A stretch of DNA of 64,000 nt from Clarkia xantiana subsp. parviflora (GCA_036873135.1 JAPTYO010000008.1:27430761-27494760), one strand, 5' to 3'. Positions 21,326-32,892 are shown, counted from the stretch's first letter. Translations and numbers: made by a program. The notes: a model not told the origin generated them from the sequence alone.

Positions 21326-21925
21326 TGTAAGCATATGGTGTTTGGCGCTGTAAATGGAAGCCCATTATATGTATATGTTACCTAAGTTAGTTGGGTACAT
21401 GTCACTTTAGGACATTGGGTCAGACTCGAATTCCAATTGACATGAGATGCCCAAAATTGAGCCTCTCTATACTATACATGGCCGGCCGAAATTAGGGTGG
21501 AAGTAAAGTGGACTTTTGTCCACTTTACTCCTCCTATATATATGAGGAGTTAGGGGTTTTATTAGGGTTAATCACAATTCCCTTTAAGTGGTGTTTTGAG
21601 AGAAAATCATTCCCCCATAAACATCTACATCGGCCGAACCACTACCTCACCAAGGGTGTGCCAATTTTCTTTCTAGCAAACACTCCAGAGATCTGACCCT
21701 TGCCAAGAATCGATCAGAGGCTTTGCTGTGGAGAATATACTACGTAGGGCTTCCTTCACAAGAACCCCTACGGGTGCCGACCGGAGGATCGTGAACTCCC
21801 TCCTGCAAGGATCTTGGGTCTACGGACAACTGTAGAGGTATGGGCAAATCTTCCGCTGCGTAATTTCGATTACTAGCATGTACCATGATTTAATTTTCAT
21901 AGTGATTACTCCCCGTAATCTAACA
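21326..21925 (+). repeat. 3' LTR of copia C
   Basis: 600 bp, TGTAAGCATATGGTG to CTAACA, matching 13501-14098 with scattered substitutions. The TATA-like CCTATATATATG lies at about 21533-21544. Confidence 0.93.
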
Positions 21926-24009
21926 GTTGGGTGTCTTTTCTTTGCTACCAAGCTTGTCAACAAAGACAAGTTTTCAGCAAGATCAGAGGCTGGAGTCCTT
22001 ATGGGTTATTCAGCTACTCAGAAAGGATATTTGGTGATGTTCTTATCTAATAGAACATTTCATGTTTGCAGAGATGTGATATTTCAAGAGGATGTTTTCT
22101 CTTTCGGCTTGACAAAAACTGAATTACTGCTCAAGTTGCCCTATCTAAAAGATTATACTGGTGAGAGTGAGGTATTTTATGAAGATGATAGGTCTCTTCA
22201 GGTTGCACCCTTTACACAGAATGATGCACCTCCTCCTCCACCAGTTCAGGATCAACATGCAGTTCCAGCAAGGTCCTCTCGTGTCACCAACCTCCTTCTC
22301 ATTTGCGTGATTTTGTAACTCCAACTATACGAGCCTCAAATATGGTGTTTGGGTTAGACAGGTTAGTCAACTATGATAGAGTTTCTGCATCATTCAAATG
22401 CTTTCTGACAAAGATAGCAACGATCAAGGAACCCACTAGTTATCAAGAGGTTGTGAAAGATTCAAACTGGGTAGAGGCAATGAGAGCTGAGATCAAAGCT
22501 CTTGAGGATAACAAGACGTGGGTTTTGGTTGAACTTCCTCCAAATAAAAATGTTGTGGGGTGCAAATGGATCTACAAAGTGAAGTACAACTCTGATGGAT
22601 CCTTGGAGAGGTACAAAGCAAGATTAGTTGCAAAGGGATACACTCAAAAAGAGGGTGATGATTTTAATGAGACATTCTCACCCGTGGCTAAGATGGAAAC
22701 TGTAAGATCTTTACTTGCTCTTGCTGCAGCTCAGAGCTGGAAATTGTTTCCTATGGATGTAAATAACGCCTTTTTGCAAGGTGATCTCATGGAGGATGTT
22801 TACATGGAAGTACCAAAAGGGTTTGAAAGGGCAGATCATACTAAGGTTTGCAAGCTTACAAAGTCATTATATGGGCTAAAACAGGCCTCGAGGCAGTGGA
22901 ATATCAAGCTTACTCATGCTTTGCTACAAAATGGGTATATCCAAAGTAGAGCAGATTATTCATTGTTTTCTAAAACAAGGAATGGACAGCAAGTCTTTAT
23001 CTGATCTATGTTGATGATCTACTGCTGACTGGTAATGGTGATGATATAATAGAAGACTTGAAGAGGGTTTTGCAGAGTAATATTAAGATCAAGGATTTGG
23101 TTCCTTTAAGATACTTTCTGGTTCTAGAAATTGCTTATTCTTCTGCTGGTATCCCGATTAACCAGAGGAAGTTTGCTTTAGAGATTATTTTGGAGGTTGG
23201 TCTTGGTGTTGGGAAGACAGCTTCTACTCCCATGGAGCAAAATAAAAAAATTACAAACATTGCTTATGATGAAGCTTTTGGTTTGAATCAAGCAAATGAG
23301 GCATTCACTGTTGCATTGCTCTACAGAAGATTGGTCGGGAAATTATTCTACCTTACTATGACTCGTCCAGACATTGCCTACTCTGTTCAACATTTGTCTC
23401 AGTTTGTTCAGCACCCTAAAACCAGTCATTACAAGGCAGCTATGCGTGTTATCATATACATAAAGACATCCCCTGGTCAGAGTCTTTTCTATCCCATTCA
23501 TAAAGATCTAAGCATTTTCATCTACTGTGATGCTGATTGGGGCTCTTGTGTGTGTTTTCCAGACAGTCCCTAAGTGCCTACTTTGTGAAAATGGGTGCTG
23601 CCATGATTAACTGGAAGGTTAAGAAAGAAGATACAGTTTCAAAATCAAGTACATAGGCGGAGTATAGAAGTTTGAGCATGGCAATAGGGGAAGTTATGTG
23701 GATGAAATAGTTGATGATGGAAGTTGGTGTTGCTCCACACCAAACTGGAATTCCTATATTCTCAAACAGCAGAGCAGCCATTCAAATTAGCAAAAATCCA
23801 ATGTTTCACGAACGTACAAAGCACATCGACATCGAATGCTATTTCATTCGTAAGCAGGTGGTGGATGGAATTGTGATTCCACTTTCATTCCTTCTGAGGA
23901 ACAACTTGCAGACTTGCTGACTAAAGCATTGGGGCGTGATCAGCACATGGTTCTTCTGCTTCAATATGGTATCAAAGATGTGTATCGAGAAAGAGAAGCA
24001 AGCAGATGA
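21926..24009 (+). pseudogene. Integrase C-terminus, RT and RNase H of copia A
   Basis: Resumes the A polyprotein after C: the integrase tail (GCLFFATKLVNKDKF, GYLVMFLSNRTF), then from 22303 in a new frame the RT ([53 protein letters not shown]). After a frameshift near 23003 it reads IYVDDLLLTGN, TRPDIAYSVQHLSQF and the RNase H opening CDADWGSC. Further breaks at about 23560-23710 precede the end of RNase H (NSRAAIQISKN, HERTKHIDIECYF, ADLLTKALGRDQH). Catalytic residues are largely kept, but at least four frame breaks inactivate it. Confidence 0.9.
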
Positions 24010-24034
24010 AGAAGAAGAAAAGGACGAAGATGTA

Positions 24035-24204
24035 TGTTAGATATAAAAGTTAGTATAGTTAGCTGGTGCTGATGTAATAGCTGACGTCATCTAGTGTGTG
24101 TTAGTTAAATAACTAACTATTCTACTTCTTTAAATAATAGATGTAATCGTACATGGTTCTTGGATGAATGAATGAAGGAATTATTCAGTACTTTATTTGT
24201 AAAA
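24035..24204 (+). repeat. 3' LTR of copia A
   Basis: 170 bp matching 134-305. It is preceded by a purine-rich tract (GAAGAAGAAGAAAAGG) and followed by the TGTGA duplication at 24205-24209. Confidence 0.92.
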
Positions 24205-24224
24205 TGTGATATATATGTATATAT

Positions 24225-25241
24225 GGGTCAATAACCTGGGAGAGGTCTGAAGTTTGGCCCTTGTTAATTTGAGAGGTCTGAAGATTGAAATGGTGATAAC
24301 TGAGGTCTGAAGTTTGGACTTTGTGATTTTTAGGTTTTCCGTCCAAATTTTCTGTCAAATTTAACAGAACCGTGTGAAATGTCAAAAATACCCTTTTGTA
24401 ATATTTGAATTAATAAAAAGTTTAATTAATATAAAGATGAAAGGACAAAAATACCCATGTCCATAATTTAAACCTAACCCAACTCCGATCACCACCACGG
24501 CTCTGGCCGGCCACCACCCTCTCCGGCGACCACCACTCTCTCCGGCGACCACCACTCTCTCCGGCCGGCCACCACCCTCTCCGACGACCGCCACCACGGC
24601 CTCAGAGCTCTGTGGCTCCGATCGGAGCTCTGTGGCTCCGATCTGGGGCCACAGAGCTCCAAATCGGAGCTTTGTGGCCCCAGATCGGAGCCACTGAGCT
24701 CTGATTTGGAGCTCTGTGGCTCCGATCTGGGGCCACAGAGCTCCGATTTGGAGCTCTGTGGCCCCAAATCGGAGCCACATAGCTCCGATCGGAGCCACCG
24801 AGCTCCGATCGGAGCTTTGTGGCTCCGATTTGGGCCCAATTGGGGCCGTGGTGGCGGTCGTCGGAGAGGGTGGTGGCCGGCCGGAGAGGGTGGTGGTCGC
24901 CGGAGAGGGTGGTGGTCGCCGGAGAGAGTGGTGGTCGCCGGAGTTGGGTAGTGGCCGGCCGGAGCCGTGGTGGTGGCTGGAGTTGGGTGGTGGCCTTAAG
25001 GGCATTTTCGTCTTTTCATTGAATCATGTGAGATGCAAGAAGGGTATTTTTGGATTTTTTTTTTTATTTCTGGTCACATGCAATGCACATGACCAACTTC
25101 CGTCAGTTTTAACGGAAAAAACTAACGGAGACCTCTATTATCTACAAGTCGAAACTTCAGACCTTTGTTATCACCATTTCAAATTTCAGACCTCTCAAAT
25201 TCACAAGGGCCAAACTTCAGACCTCTCCCAGGTTATTGACC
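24225..25241. mobile_element. Foldback / long-TIR non-autonomous DNA element
   Basis: A 1017-bp element whose ends are perfect inverted repeats for at least 40 bp (GGGTCAATAACCTGGGAGAG at the left, its complement at the right). They continue imperfectly through GGTCTGAAGTTTGG repeats and on into GC-rich CCGGCCACCACCCTCTCC / GGAGAGGGTGGTGG arms. Nearly the whole element can fold on itself around a centre of repeated GAGCTCYGTGGCYCCGAT words near 24720. No transposase is present. The duplication at the ends is obscured by flanking TATA repeats; a 9-bp match with one mismatch would fit a Mutator-type element, but this is weak. ORFs on both strands inside are low-complexity artefacts. Confidence 0.85.
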
Positions 25242-25599
25242 CTATATATATATACATGCTTTGAAGAGTTCATATTAGGTGTTTTTCAAAGTCAATCCCC
25301 GCAATGGAATGTACATGATAGTCTTGAATCTTGATCGATGAAACCTAGCTACCAACTTCTTGATAATGTGATCATATATGTTTAACCCTTTTTTGGGGTT
25401 CTTTTTTGCCACATATTTTGGGGGTTAATTAGCGCATATAGGTTATCTATATGTGGAATTGATTTAGGTTTATTCCACCTACGACATTAACAAACTGAAC
25501 TAAATAATAGAACGGAATATTACTCGGCCATAATATGCTATCAATTGTGATTTTCTTTTGCACTTCAAACATGCCGTGTTAACAAGAACTGAAATATTA
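25242..25599. other. Unassigned AT-rich DNA
   Basis: I see no gene, repeat or element end. It may be the original target DNA between the foldback element and copia F. Confidence 0.6.
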
Positions 25600-25604
25600 A
25601 TCTA

Positions 25605-25788
25605 TGTTATGAAAGTAAAGAGGTAATAGAAGAGAGAGTTTAAGGATGATCTTATTATCACACATAGGAGCCCTTATATAGGGATTACATAGACTTGGGG
25701 AGGAAGTAAATTTAATACTAGAAAAGTCTAAATAAGGAAGATGGTATATACACGTAATATTGAACATCCACTAAATATATTCATAACA
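25605..25788 (-). repeat. 3' LTR of F
   Basis: 184 bp; on the + strand TGTTATGAAAG to TTCATAACA. It differs from the right LTR at only a few positions. Confidence 0.92.
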
Positions 25789-25957
25789 CTCCCCCTTGGA
25801 TGTTCATAAGGGAATTGTGCCTCGTTAAAACCTTACTAGAAAAAACCCATTGGGATAAAAATCCAGTGAAGGAAAAAGAGTACACAATTATGGATCCCTG
25901 TTGTAAGCTGCCTCGTTAAAAGCCTTACCAGGAAAACCCAATGGGATAAAACCTTGG

Positions 25958-26176
25958 TTAAAGGAAAAAGAGTGCAGCGGTGTAGATTCTCCCCCTGATG
26001 TTGACATCACGTAATTTCATTAAGTCGACGCAATCCATCATGTTCGCCAATATTCCAGATGTCGCAGTCGATAAAGCCTCCTTGAAAAGATCCGCTAGAT
26101 AGTCATATGAACAAATTCGTTGGATGAAGAATAACTTGAGGCGAATGTGTTTTGTATGTCTCCTTTGATATAACAA
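25958..26176 (-). pseudogene. RNase H C-terminal relic of F
   Basis: Reads RRHTKHIRLKLFFIQ...YLADLFKEALSTATSGILANMM, matching the copia RNase H end (RTKHI.KFFFI...LADLFTKALPTATF). It lies just inside the 3' LTR, where pol should end. Upstream pol is not recognisable. Confidence 0.75.
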
Positions 26177-29035
26177 TCTTCAACTCGAGCTATATAACCT
26201 GCATTATCTTCATATATATATATACACAATATAATGCTACATTTGAAAATTGTGCACTTCCATGTTATAACTTACATTTGTGTAGAAAATTAATTTAGGT
26301 CTTCATATTCATCATGATATTAAACTCATGGCATTCTTACAATCATAAAGGTACTCAATAGATGTGTTTACCTATGCAAAATAACTTCAAGACATTTTTT
26401 TTATATATATAGGACTAGATTATTTTCAATCTCTTAAGTACTCGATCTTCAGGCCGAGCCAAACCTTTGTCATTTCAATATATTTTGTCTGAATTTAACA
26501 TCATCAATAAATTGATTGTATTTAAAAACTCTTCACGAGTTTCAATATCTTTAAATTCTCCCCCTTACGCGATGCCCCTTTCGGCTATAGTGTGATCAAT
26601 TGCATTTAAAAAAATTTATGTACTGCCAACGTAATAATATAATTGAAGGTGATTGCTCCACTAAATGATCCATATAATAATTGCCAGGATTCTTCATATA
26701 ACATTTGTACCACAGGTTGTGCGTATATATCTTACGACACAATTTATTTATGCGGGAAATAATTTGTATCCACTGGCTTCCACCTTCTGCATTTTTCATG
26801 TTAATACTTGCGTCTTTTCAAACTTTGGCCAATCATAATATTCTTTGACATATTGAGCTCAAGATCGTCGTCTTGTTTTATGAATTAACTCATGAATAAT
26901 ATTCAAAACTGTTGTCGACAACTTGATATTCTCGGTTCCATCATTTTCCCATTAACGATATAACTCATCGAGATCTCTTTATCATATTTAGTTATGTCTT
27001 TACTTCTTTTGGGAAATCACCTCCATAATAAGACCATATTTATCTTACTCCATTATTTTATAAAAAAATTCTTTGGAACCAATATCGCACGCTTCAGGCG
27101 TGAGTTATTTTTCATTATAATCTGTCCAATCAAGACATTTCAAATTGGAGCATTTGCAGCTGTTACTTGACTTATGACTTTCTGGGTCTCATAAAGTCAC
27201 TTATTAACAGGCAGTATCTTAAAATGTTTATCTCTTTGAACTTTAAGTTCATATTATCATTGTGCGAGGATCTAAATGAGATAATAATAATTTTTTTTCA
27301 GTCAATCTCTTGTCTGCCAGCTGCTTCTTTTCTCCCCCTAATGTTGGGAAAAGTTGTTCAACAATGACAATCAACACTCTTGCTTTATATATATAAGTCA
27401 TTGTTCTCAAATAATTGGTTTATATCCAACATATTTTTCCCAACATTCCAAACCCATCTTTGTGCGATGTGGTGGAGCAATTTAAATATATATCACACAT
27501 CATAAAATTTATATATGAGAAATTTGTCTCTTCACCAAAAATTCGTTGTAATGGGGAGAATTGTGATTTAACATTGGCTTGATGCGCAATTATATTGCTG
27601 CTTTCATAATAGCATGCATTTGTACTCAATTTTCTCTAATTGGTAGCAGTTTAGCTATGTAATTGGAGGATCTTTGTAACTTTCATGCTAAACTGCAAAT
27701 CTAGACATGTAATTGTCTGAATCTTGTAGTAAATATCAACTTTCAATATCATCATCATTCTTTATTACATAATCTAAAAATTTGCAAATTCATAATCAAC
27801 GTACATGTGACCATACTATAGATGCATCTTTCAAAATAATATATCGGTCCACATGGCAGGTGAACAGGCTCATATTCACCTTTTATAATTTCCATAAATA
27901 AGGGGATTTCATCCCGAATTCGGTTGATGATGATCACATAATTAATTTTTCTTGAGAACAAGCATTGTAATGATTTATGGAGAATCTTCAGGTTCTTCCA
28001 AATAATTTCTTGCGCATCGTAATTGAACCGGAATGGTCTGTAACCGGTCACGCCAATTATTGTGTATTATATGGGTAAAACTTCTGGTTTACCTCTATAT
28101 CTAACAGTAAACTTCTGGTTTACCGAAATATTTAATCAATCATGTCAATATTGGCAGTAAACTTCTGGTTTACCTGATATGTATTTCTTTCATAATCTGC
28201 AAGAGATATATTTTGTATCTCTTATAACACATTCCGCATGTTTTTATTTTATTCATTGTCATCATAATGATGAATGCGGAGTAATCAATTCTTTATAGTA
28301 AAAATAAATAAATATGAAGTATATGAAAGCAAATAAAAAAATGCATAAAGCGTAAATAAATAAGTATATATACTTAATATTTGATATCACCTGGTTTCAT
28401 GCACCATAAATTGAGTCCGACAAGATTTGACATTTTGCTTGATGTCGTATGTCGTAAAATCGATTCCGAAAATTCCAACATATTACTTTTAAGATTGTAC
28501 TCCAAGTCGTCTTAATCGATTCTGCCATAATAACAATATTGGTTATATAATATAAAATATTAAACAATCGACAAAATAAATCCACTAACAGAAATTGATA
28601 TGCAATTTTTTTTTCTCGTAAAAAATATTCTTGCAAACTTATCATATTGCTGACACATGTAAGATTTAATAATTCTTGCAAGATATACATCATGTTCAGA
28701 GAAATTAATAAAGTGAATAAATTAAGAGAAATTAATTTCTTCTTCGGTGGTTTAATGTAGGCGATCTAATACACATTATTTAATTGACAATATAACCACA
28801 ATATCAATTATTAAAACCTTAATAACATAGATATATAATCATATAATGGAAAAGATAAAAGTAGTAAAAGAAATCTCCCTTAGGTAGGTGCGGCTTGGGC
28901 AATCTCCCTTATAGAACTTCCATTCATTGTCCAACGTCTTGTAAGTCAATCGAAACAGCTTGATGAGGAAGAGGCCTCGACGAGGTTCCATGTGAATGTG
29001 TTATAATTTATTCTAAGCAAATCATGCTGATAACG
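26177..29035. other. Interior of F, no recognisable gene
   Basis: AT-rich throughout. Short ORFs on both strands lack any family wording. 28060-28175 repeats TAAACTTCTGGTTTACC three times about 50 bp apart. This is probably degenerate pol and leader. Confidence 0.6.
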
Positions 29036-29219
29036 TGTTACGAAAGTAAATAGGTAATAGAAGAGAGGATTTAAGGATGATCTTATTATCACACATAGGA
29101 GCCCTTATATAGGGATTATATAGACTTGGGGAGGAAGTAAATTTAATACTATGAAAGTCTAAATAAGGAAGATGGTATATACACGTAATATTGAACATCC
29201 ACTAAATATATTCACAACA
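29036..29219 (-). repeat. 5' LTR of F
   Basis: 184 bp; on the + strand TGTTACGAAAG to TTCACAACA. Confidence 0.92.
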
Positions 29220-29384
29220 ATCTATATATATTATAAAATCTGAATAAAAGATAATAACAGAATAAATGTGGAGCTGAATATTTTGTTTTTTACATTAATC
29301 GATGCATTTATAACAATTGAGCTAAGAATTTTGTAGTCATTAACTACATAGCATTGATTGCACTAGGGAGCTGAGGGTTTTTAA

Positions 29385-29907
29385 GTTACAATTGATCACA
29401 ATTAAAATTTCGTTAATTTCGAACCGTTCAAGATTCATTATATACAATTAATCGCAATTAAATTTCAGGCCGGTCAAGATTCAATGTATGCAATTAATCG
29501 CAATTAAAATTTCATTGATTTCGAACCATTCAAGATTCAATGTATGCAATTAATCTCAATTAAAATCACTACAAGAAAATTGACAATTTGTGACGGCATT
29601 TTTTAGGGAACCGATTCCCTCACAAATGATAAGAATTTAAGGGATTTATTATGTTTTGAGGGAATTTGAAGGGATTTTTTCATGGATTTCCACGAAATTT
29701 TCTGGCCATGCTTTTTGTTAGGAGTCATTCTCTTACAAAAAAATTTGAATGTTGTATTTCTAAGGGATTTTTACAATTCTCTCACAAATAAGGTTATAAG
29801 TCCCTCACAAATAAATTCCTCACAAATGACTAGATTTTCTTGTAGTGAATTTCAGACCGTTCAAGATTCAATGTATGTAATTAATCGAAATTAAAATTTC
29901 ACTGATT
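29385..29907. repeat. About 60-bp minisatellite interrupted by a MITE
   Basis: Four to five imperfect units built on CAAGATTCAATGTATGCAAT, AATCGCAATTAAAATTTC and GATTTCGAACC. The array runs to 29566, is interrupted by the CACTA-type MITE, and continues for one further unit at 29848-29907. Confidence 0.85.
29567..29847. mobile_element. CACTA-type MITE
   Basis: A 281-bp element with ends CACTACAAGAAAAT and ATTTTCTTGTAGTG (perfect inverted repeats) and the 3-bp duplication AAT on each side, as expected for the CACTA superfamily. The interior repeats TCCCTCACAAAT-like words. No coding capacity. Confidence 0.9.
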
Positions 29908-29910
29908 TTT

Positions 29911-30093
29911 AACAGACGCTTGACGCGGAGCCGGCGAACGAAGATACCAGGCGGTACGGGCGGCTTACAGTCTCAGTGGCAGAGCCATCTCTATCTCCGG
30001 CGAGATATCGTCGGTGGTCGTCGAAGGCATATCTGTTGAAGAACAGACACTTGACACGGATCCGGCGACCAAAGGTAGCATGCGGTACGGACA
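29911..30093. repeat. Imperfect 50-bp direct duplication
   Basis: 29911-29960 and 30044-30093 match at about 80% (ACAGACGCTTGACGCGGAG against ACAGACACTTGACACGGAT, and both end in GCGGTACGG). The intervening 80 bp are GC-rich. There is no ORF of note; origin unknown. Confidence 0.7.
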
Positions 30094-31079
30094 TCTAAAA
30101 TTTATTTGTGAATTTGCGCAACGGTATTTTATGGTTCAAAATTTTCAGTTTTTCGTTTACTTTTTCAAATTTTAGACTGGTATTTTATTTGAAAATAGTG
30201 TTTCAACATATTACAACTAGTCATATTACAAATAGTCAGTATAAATTTTATCAAATATTAATTTGTTAATTATACATATTTGGTAAGTCACCATGCGTGA
30301 TGCGCGGAAAATACACTTAGTACTACTCAATTGCATATCCTTGTGAATCTGCGTGCAAGGACTTTGCAGCTTCGCTCTATCGATTACACAAAACAAATTA
30401 AGTATTTGGTTCACACGTTAACGGTCAACACCATATCAAAATTAGCTTAATACATGTATTAATTAATAACCTATTTAATTGTATTAACTAAATCACATAT
30501 ATTAGCTATTACTTATAGCTAGGGGGTCTGACAATTTAGGTCTAATCATGTATTAATAAATAACCAAATTACCCTACTGACAGAAGAGGCCGCTCGTTTA
30601 TAAGTTAATAAGTCATCTAGCTAGTAGCCAGCTACCAATATTTTACGTTGCTCCACAAGCATTCTGCATGCAGTCATATATGTAAGTGAGATTCCATCCT
30701 AAAACCAATTGGTGATAGGAGGAGCTGGCCCGCTTGGTTATATACTACTCAATTATATATTTACCAACCGGTGTGGTACTTCAGACTCACGGTGTATGTC
30801 TATTTCAAAAGTAAACAATCTCAGTTCTTTCTAAGATATCTATTGTAATTTTTCTAGAGGGTTTTCCAATATTTTAGTTTTTTTTTCAATATTTTTTCAA
30901 TAAATATTGTCAATTACTTTTTAAATTTTTTGTTTATTTATTAAAATAATTATTCAGATGTAAACATTTTCACATTGGGAAACGGATGCGTGGATATTTC
31001 GGTTTTTAGTCACTTTGATTATATAATTTCATTTATACGATATTATTGAAATAAAAAGACAAATGTATTAATTAACCAT
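30094..31079. other. AT-rich intergenic DNA
   Basis: No gene, RNA or element boundary that I can support. Confidence 0.6.
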
Positions 31080-31684
31080 TGATCGATCACGTGCGTCGAG
31101 TTCCGTCCTTGTATGGTGCCTTCGAGCCTTGATACTTAGTTTTGTTCGTCATTCGCTCTTTTTCTGTAAACCTGCACAAAGGATTGCGCCAGAGGGGTCT
31201 TTCCGGCGAACCCTCTATGATACTTAAGTAAGTGCTCGGTTTTAGAGAGATAAAATCTAGAGAGAAGTAAGAGCTTCAAAGTTTCAATGTTTCAACCCCT
31301 TAAATGAAGAATGTGAGGTCCTATTATAGGGGTTGAGGATTTGTCCCCGAGGGGCCCACGGAAATACGGTGAGGTCCGCAGAATATTCCATACAGGATAG
31401 TGAAAATGAGAATTTCCGTAGGTCGGATGCGTATACGTCGGATGTGCGTATCGGCCCCGTTCGGTCGGACTAGTCCGACCGAAGGTCCTCGTTCGGCCGG
31501 ACTAGTCCGGTCGAAGGTCCCCCTTCGACCGGATTAGTCAGGTCGGGGGCCTTCAAGGGTGGATTAGTGCGGTTTTAAGGTCCGGGGTATCCGTTTTGCC
31601 AAGTTTCGATTTTTAACCGTGTCTAGGGTCGACGTTGCGACTAAGGCGAGCCTAAGTGAGGTCCAATTGGGTTTATATCCATCA
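31080..31684 (-). repeat. 3' LTR of G
   Basis: The right edge is firm (complement of TGATGGATATA at 31684). The left edge at TGATCGATCACG gives TG...CA ends but is uncertain by some tens of bases, because no second LTR is in the window. The middle holds an array of ACTAGT-centred palindromes. Confidence 0.7.
31462..31545. repeat. Palindrome array in the LTR of G
   Basis: Three units spaced exactly 32 bp, centred on ACTAGT (31469-31474), ACTAGT (31501-31506) and ATTAGT (31533-31538). The first is the palindrome TTCGGTCGGACTAGTCCGAC continued by CGAA. Sequence is unrelated to the B array, but position and spacing are alike. Confidence 0.88.
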
Positions 31685-32329
31685 TTTGCCCCCGAGTCAA
31701 GCAATGGTGTAACCCTTTTTTGACTCTATTTTTTGATAGGATTTAAACCTGAATTGTGACCTCAGGCGATACATTACCTCTTTACTGAGTTTGTCTTTGT
31801 CGGTGCGTATGGTCCAACGTCTGTCCCTTTTTCTTTTAAGGATGCCAATCTGTGCACTTTGTCAAAATCACAGATACATAAATTTACACAAGTACTGGGT
31901 AAGTCACAAGTGTATAATCATATGTCTATGTGGGTGTATATGCCTATATGGACGTATGCCTGAGCATGCAATACAGTGCAGTGCACGACGTAGGTGCGTA
32001 TGCAGCGCTATCACGGATTTGTGTAAAACACTTAGTAAAAAATATGTATATCAATGTAGATGAGTGCACATCAATCAATCATGCAACGTGAGGAGGATTC
32101 TCCTAAGCATGTCATAAAGCATGGTGTATAACACAAGTGCATACATGGTGTTGTCATGACGTAGATGCTTACGTAGTGCTGTCATGTATATGTGTATAAA
32201 CACTTAGCAAAAAATATGAGCATTGGTATGGATGAGTGCATATGTATCAACAATGCAACGTACGGAGGATACTCCTAAGTATGTAACAAAATATTGACAT
32301 CCAAGGCAATACATATATAAGCGTCAGTT

Positions 32330-32892
32330 GTCATGAAAAAATTCTCAAAGTGTTGGGCAAACACTAGCATTGATGCACATGAGTCTATACATAAAAAGAC
32401 CATGGAAAAAATTTTAAGTGTTGAGATAACACTAGTAGTAATTCATATGTATGCACACATGTAATAACATGGAAAAAAATTCTAAGTGTTGGACAAAGAC
32501 TAGAATTGATGCATATGAATGCACATATGATACATGTAATAAAATGGAAAAAATTCGAAGTGTTGGACGAACACTAGAATTAATGTATATGAATGCATAT
32601 ATGATACATGTTATAACATGGAAAAAATTCTAAGTGTCGGACAAACACTAGAATTGATGCATATGAATGCATATATGATACATGTAATAACATGGAAAAA
32701 ATGCTAAGTGTTGGACAAACACTAGAATTGATGCATATGAATGCATATATGATATATGTAATAACATTAAAAAATTCTAAGTGTTGGACAAACACTAGAA
32801 TTGAAGCATATGAGTGCATATATGATACATGTATTAACATGGAAAAAATTCTAAGTTTTGGACAAACACTAGAATTGATGCATATGAATACG
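32330..32892. repeat. 74-bp minisatellite of G
   Basis: About eight copies of a 70-74 bp unit, each with GGAAAAAATTCTAAGTG, GTGTTGGACAAACAC and GATGCATATGAATGCATAT. The last six are spaced 73-74 bp. Copia H inserted at its right edge. Confidence 0.9.

Larger units (their letters stand above)
13501..21925 (+). mobile_element. Ty1/copia retrotransposon C, defective
   Basis: An 8.4 kb copia element inserted in the integrase of A, with target duplication ATTGG (13496-13500) and GTTGG (21926-21930). LTRs of 598 and 600 bp flank a 2 kb non-coding leader, a heavily decayed gag-to-integrase stretch, a nearly open RT-RNase H region and a 1.1 kb 3' non-coding part. It is collinear with D along its whole length, sharing stops and frameshifts with it. 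The two are therefore copies of one already defective family, related to element I. Confidence 0.93.
134..24204 (+). mobile_element. Ty1/copia retrotransposon A, split by elements B and C
   Basis: The outer element of the left nest. Its 172-bp and 170-bp LTRs are flanked by a perfect 5-bp duplication TGTGA (129-133 and 24205-24209). Removing B (1246-11850) and C (13501-21925) gives a copia order of gag with a CCHC knuckle, protease, integrase, reverse transcriptase, RNase H. Protein continuity across both insertion points supports the reconstruction: gag resumes as YALL after B, and integrase reads RVIGCLFFAT across C. Several frameshifts and stops make it non-functional. The short LTRs and the integrase/RT wording suggest the Ale/Retrofit side of copia, which is an inference from memory of the family. 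Confidence 0.93.
25605..29219 (-). mobile_element. Decayed copia-type retrotransposon F
   Basis: A 3.6 kb element with 184-bp LTRs at both ends and a perfect target duplication ATCTA (25600-25604 and 29220-29224). Orientation is reversed: the complement of the polypurine tract (CTCCCCCTTGG) follows the left LTR, and the primer-site complement (CATGCTGATAACG) precedes the right LTR. The only coding relic is the RNase H end near 26000. Most of the 3.2 kb interior is AT-rich and non-coding, so it is a long-dead or internally deleted copy. Confidence 0.9.
31080..32892 (-). mobile_element. Gypsy-type element G, 3' end only
   Basis: Contains the 3' LTR (31080-31684), the complement of the polypurine tract (TTGCCCCCGAGTCAA, as in B and E), about 640 bp of unrecognised interior, and a 74-bp tandem array. 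The array is then broken by copia H at 32893. The remainder of G is not found to the right of H. Wording next to the LTR (TATATCCATCA, GCCCCCGAGTCAA) places it with B and E. No Gag or antisense gene is visible in the remaining part. Confidence 0.8.

Noticed and set aside
24382..25264. ORFs of 116-207 residues on both strands in the foldback element
   Set aside because: They read the same GC-rich repeats (GAGCTCYGTGGC, GTGGTGGTCGCCGG) in several frames; low complexity, no gene.
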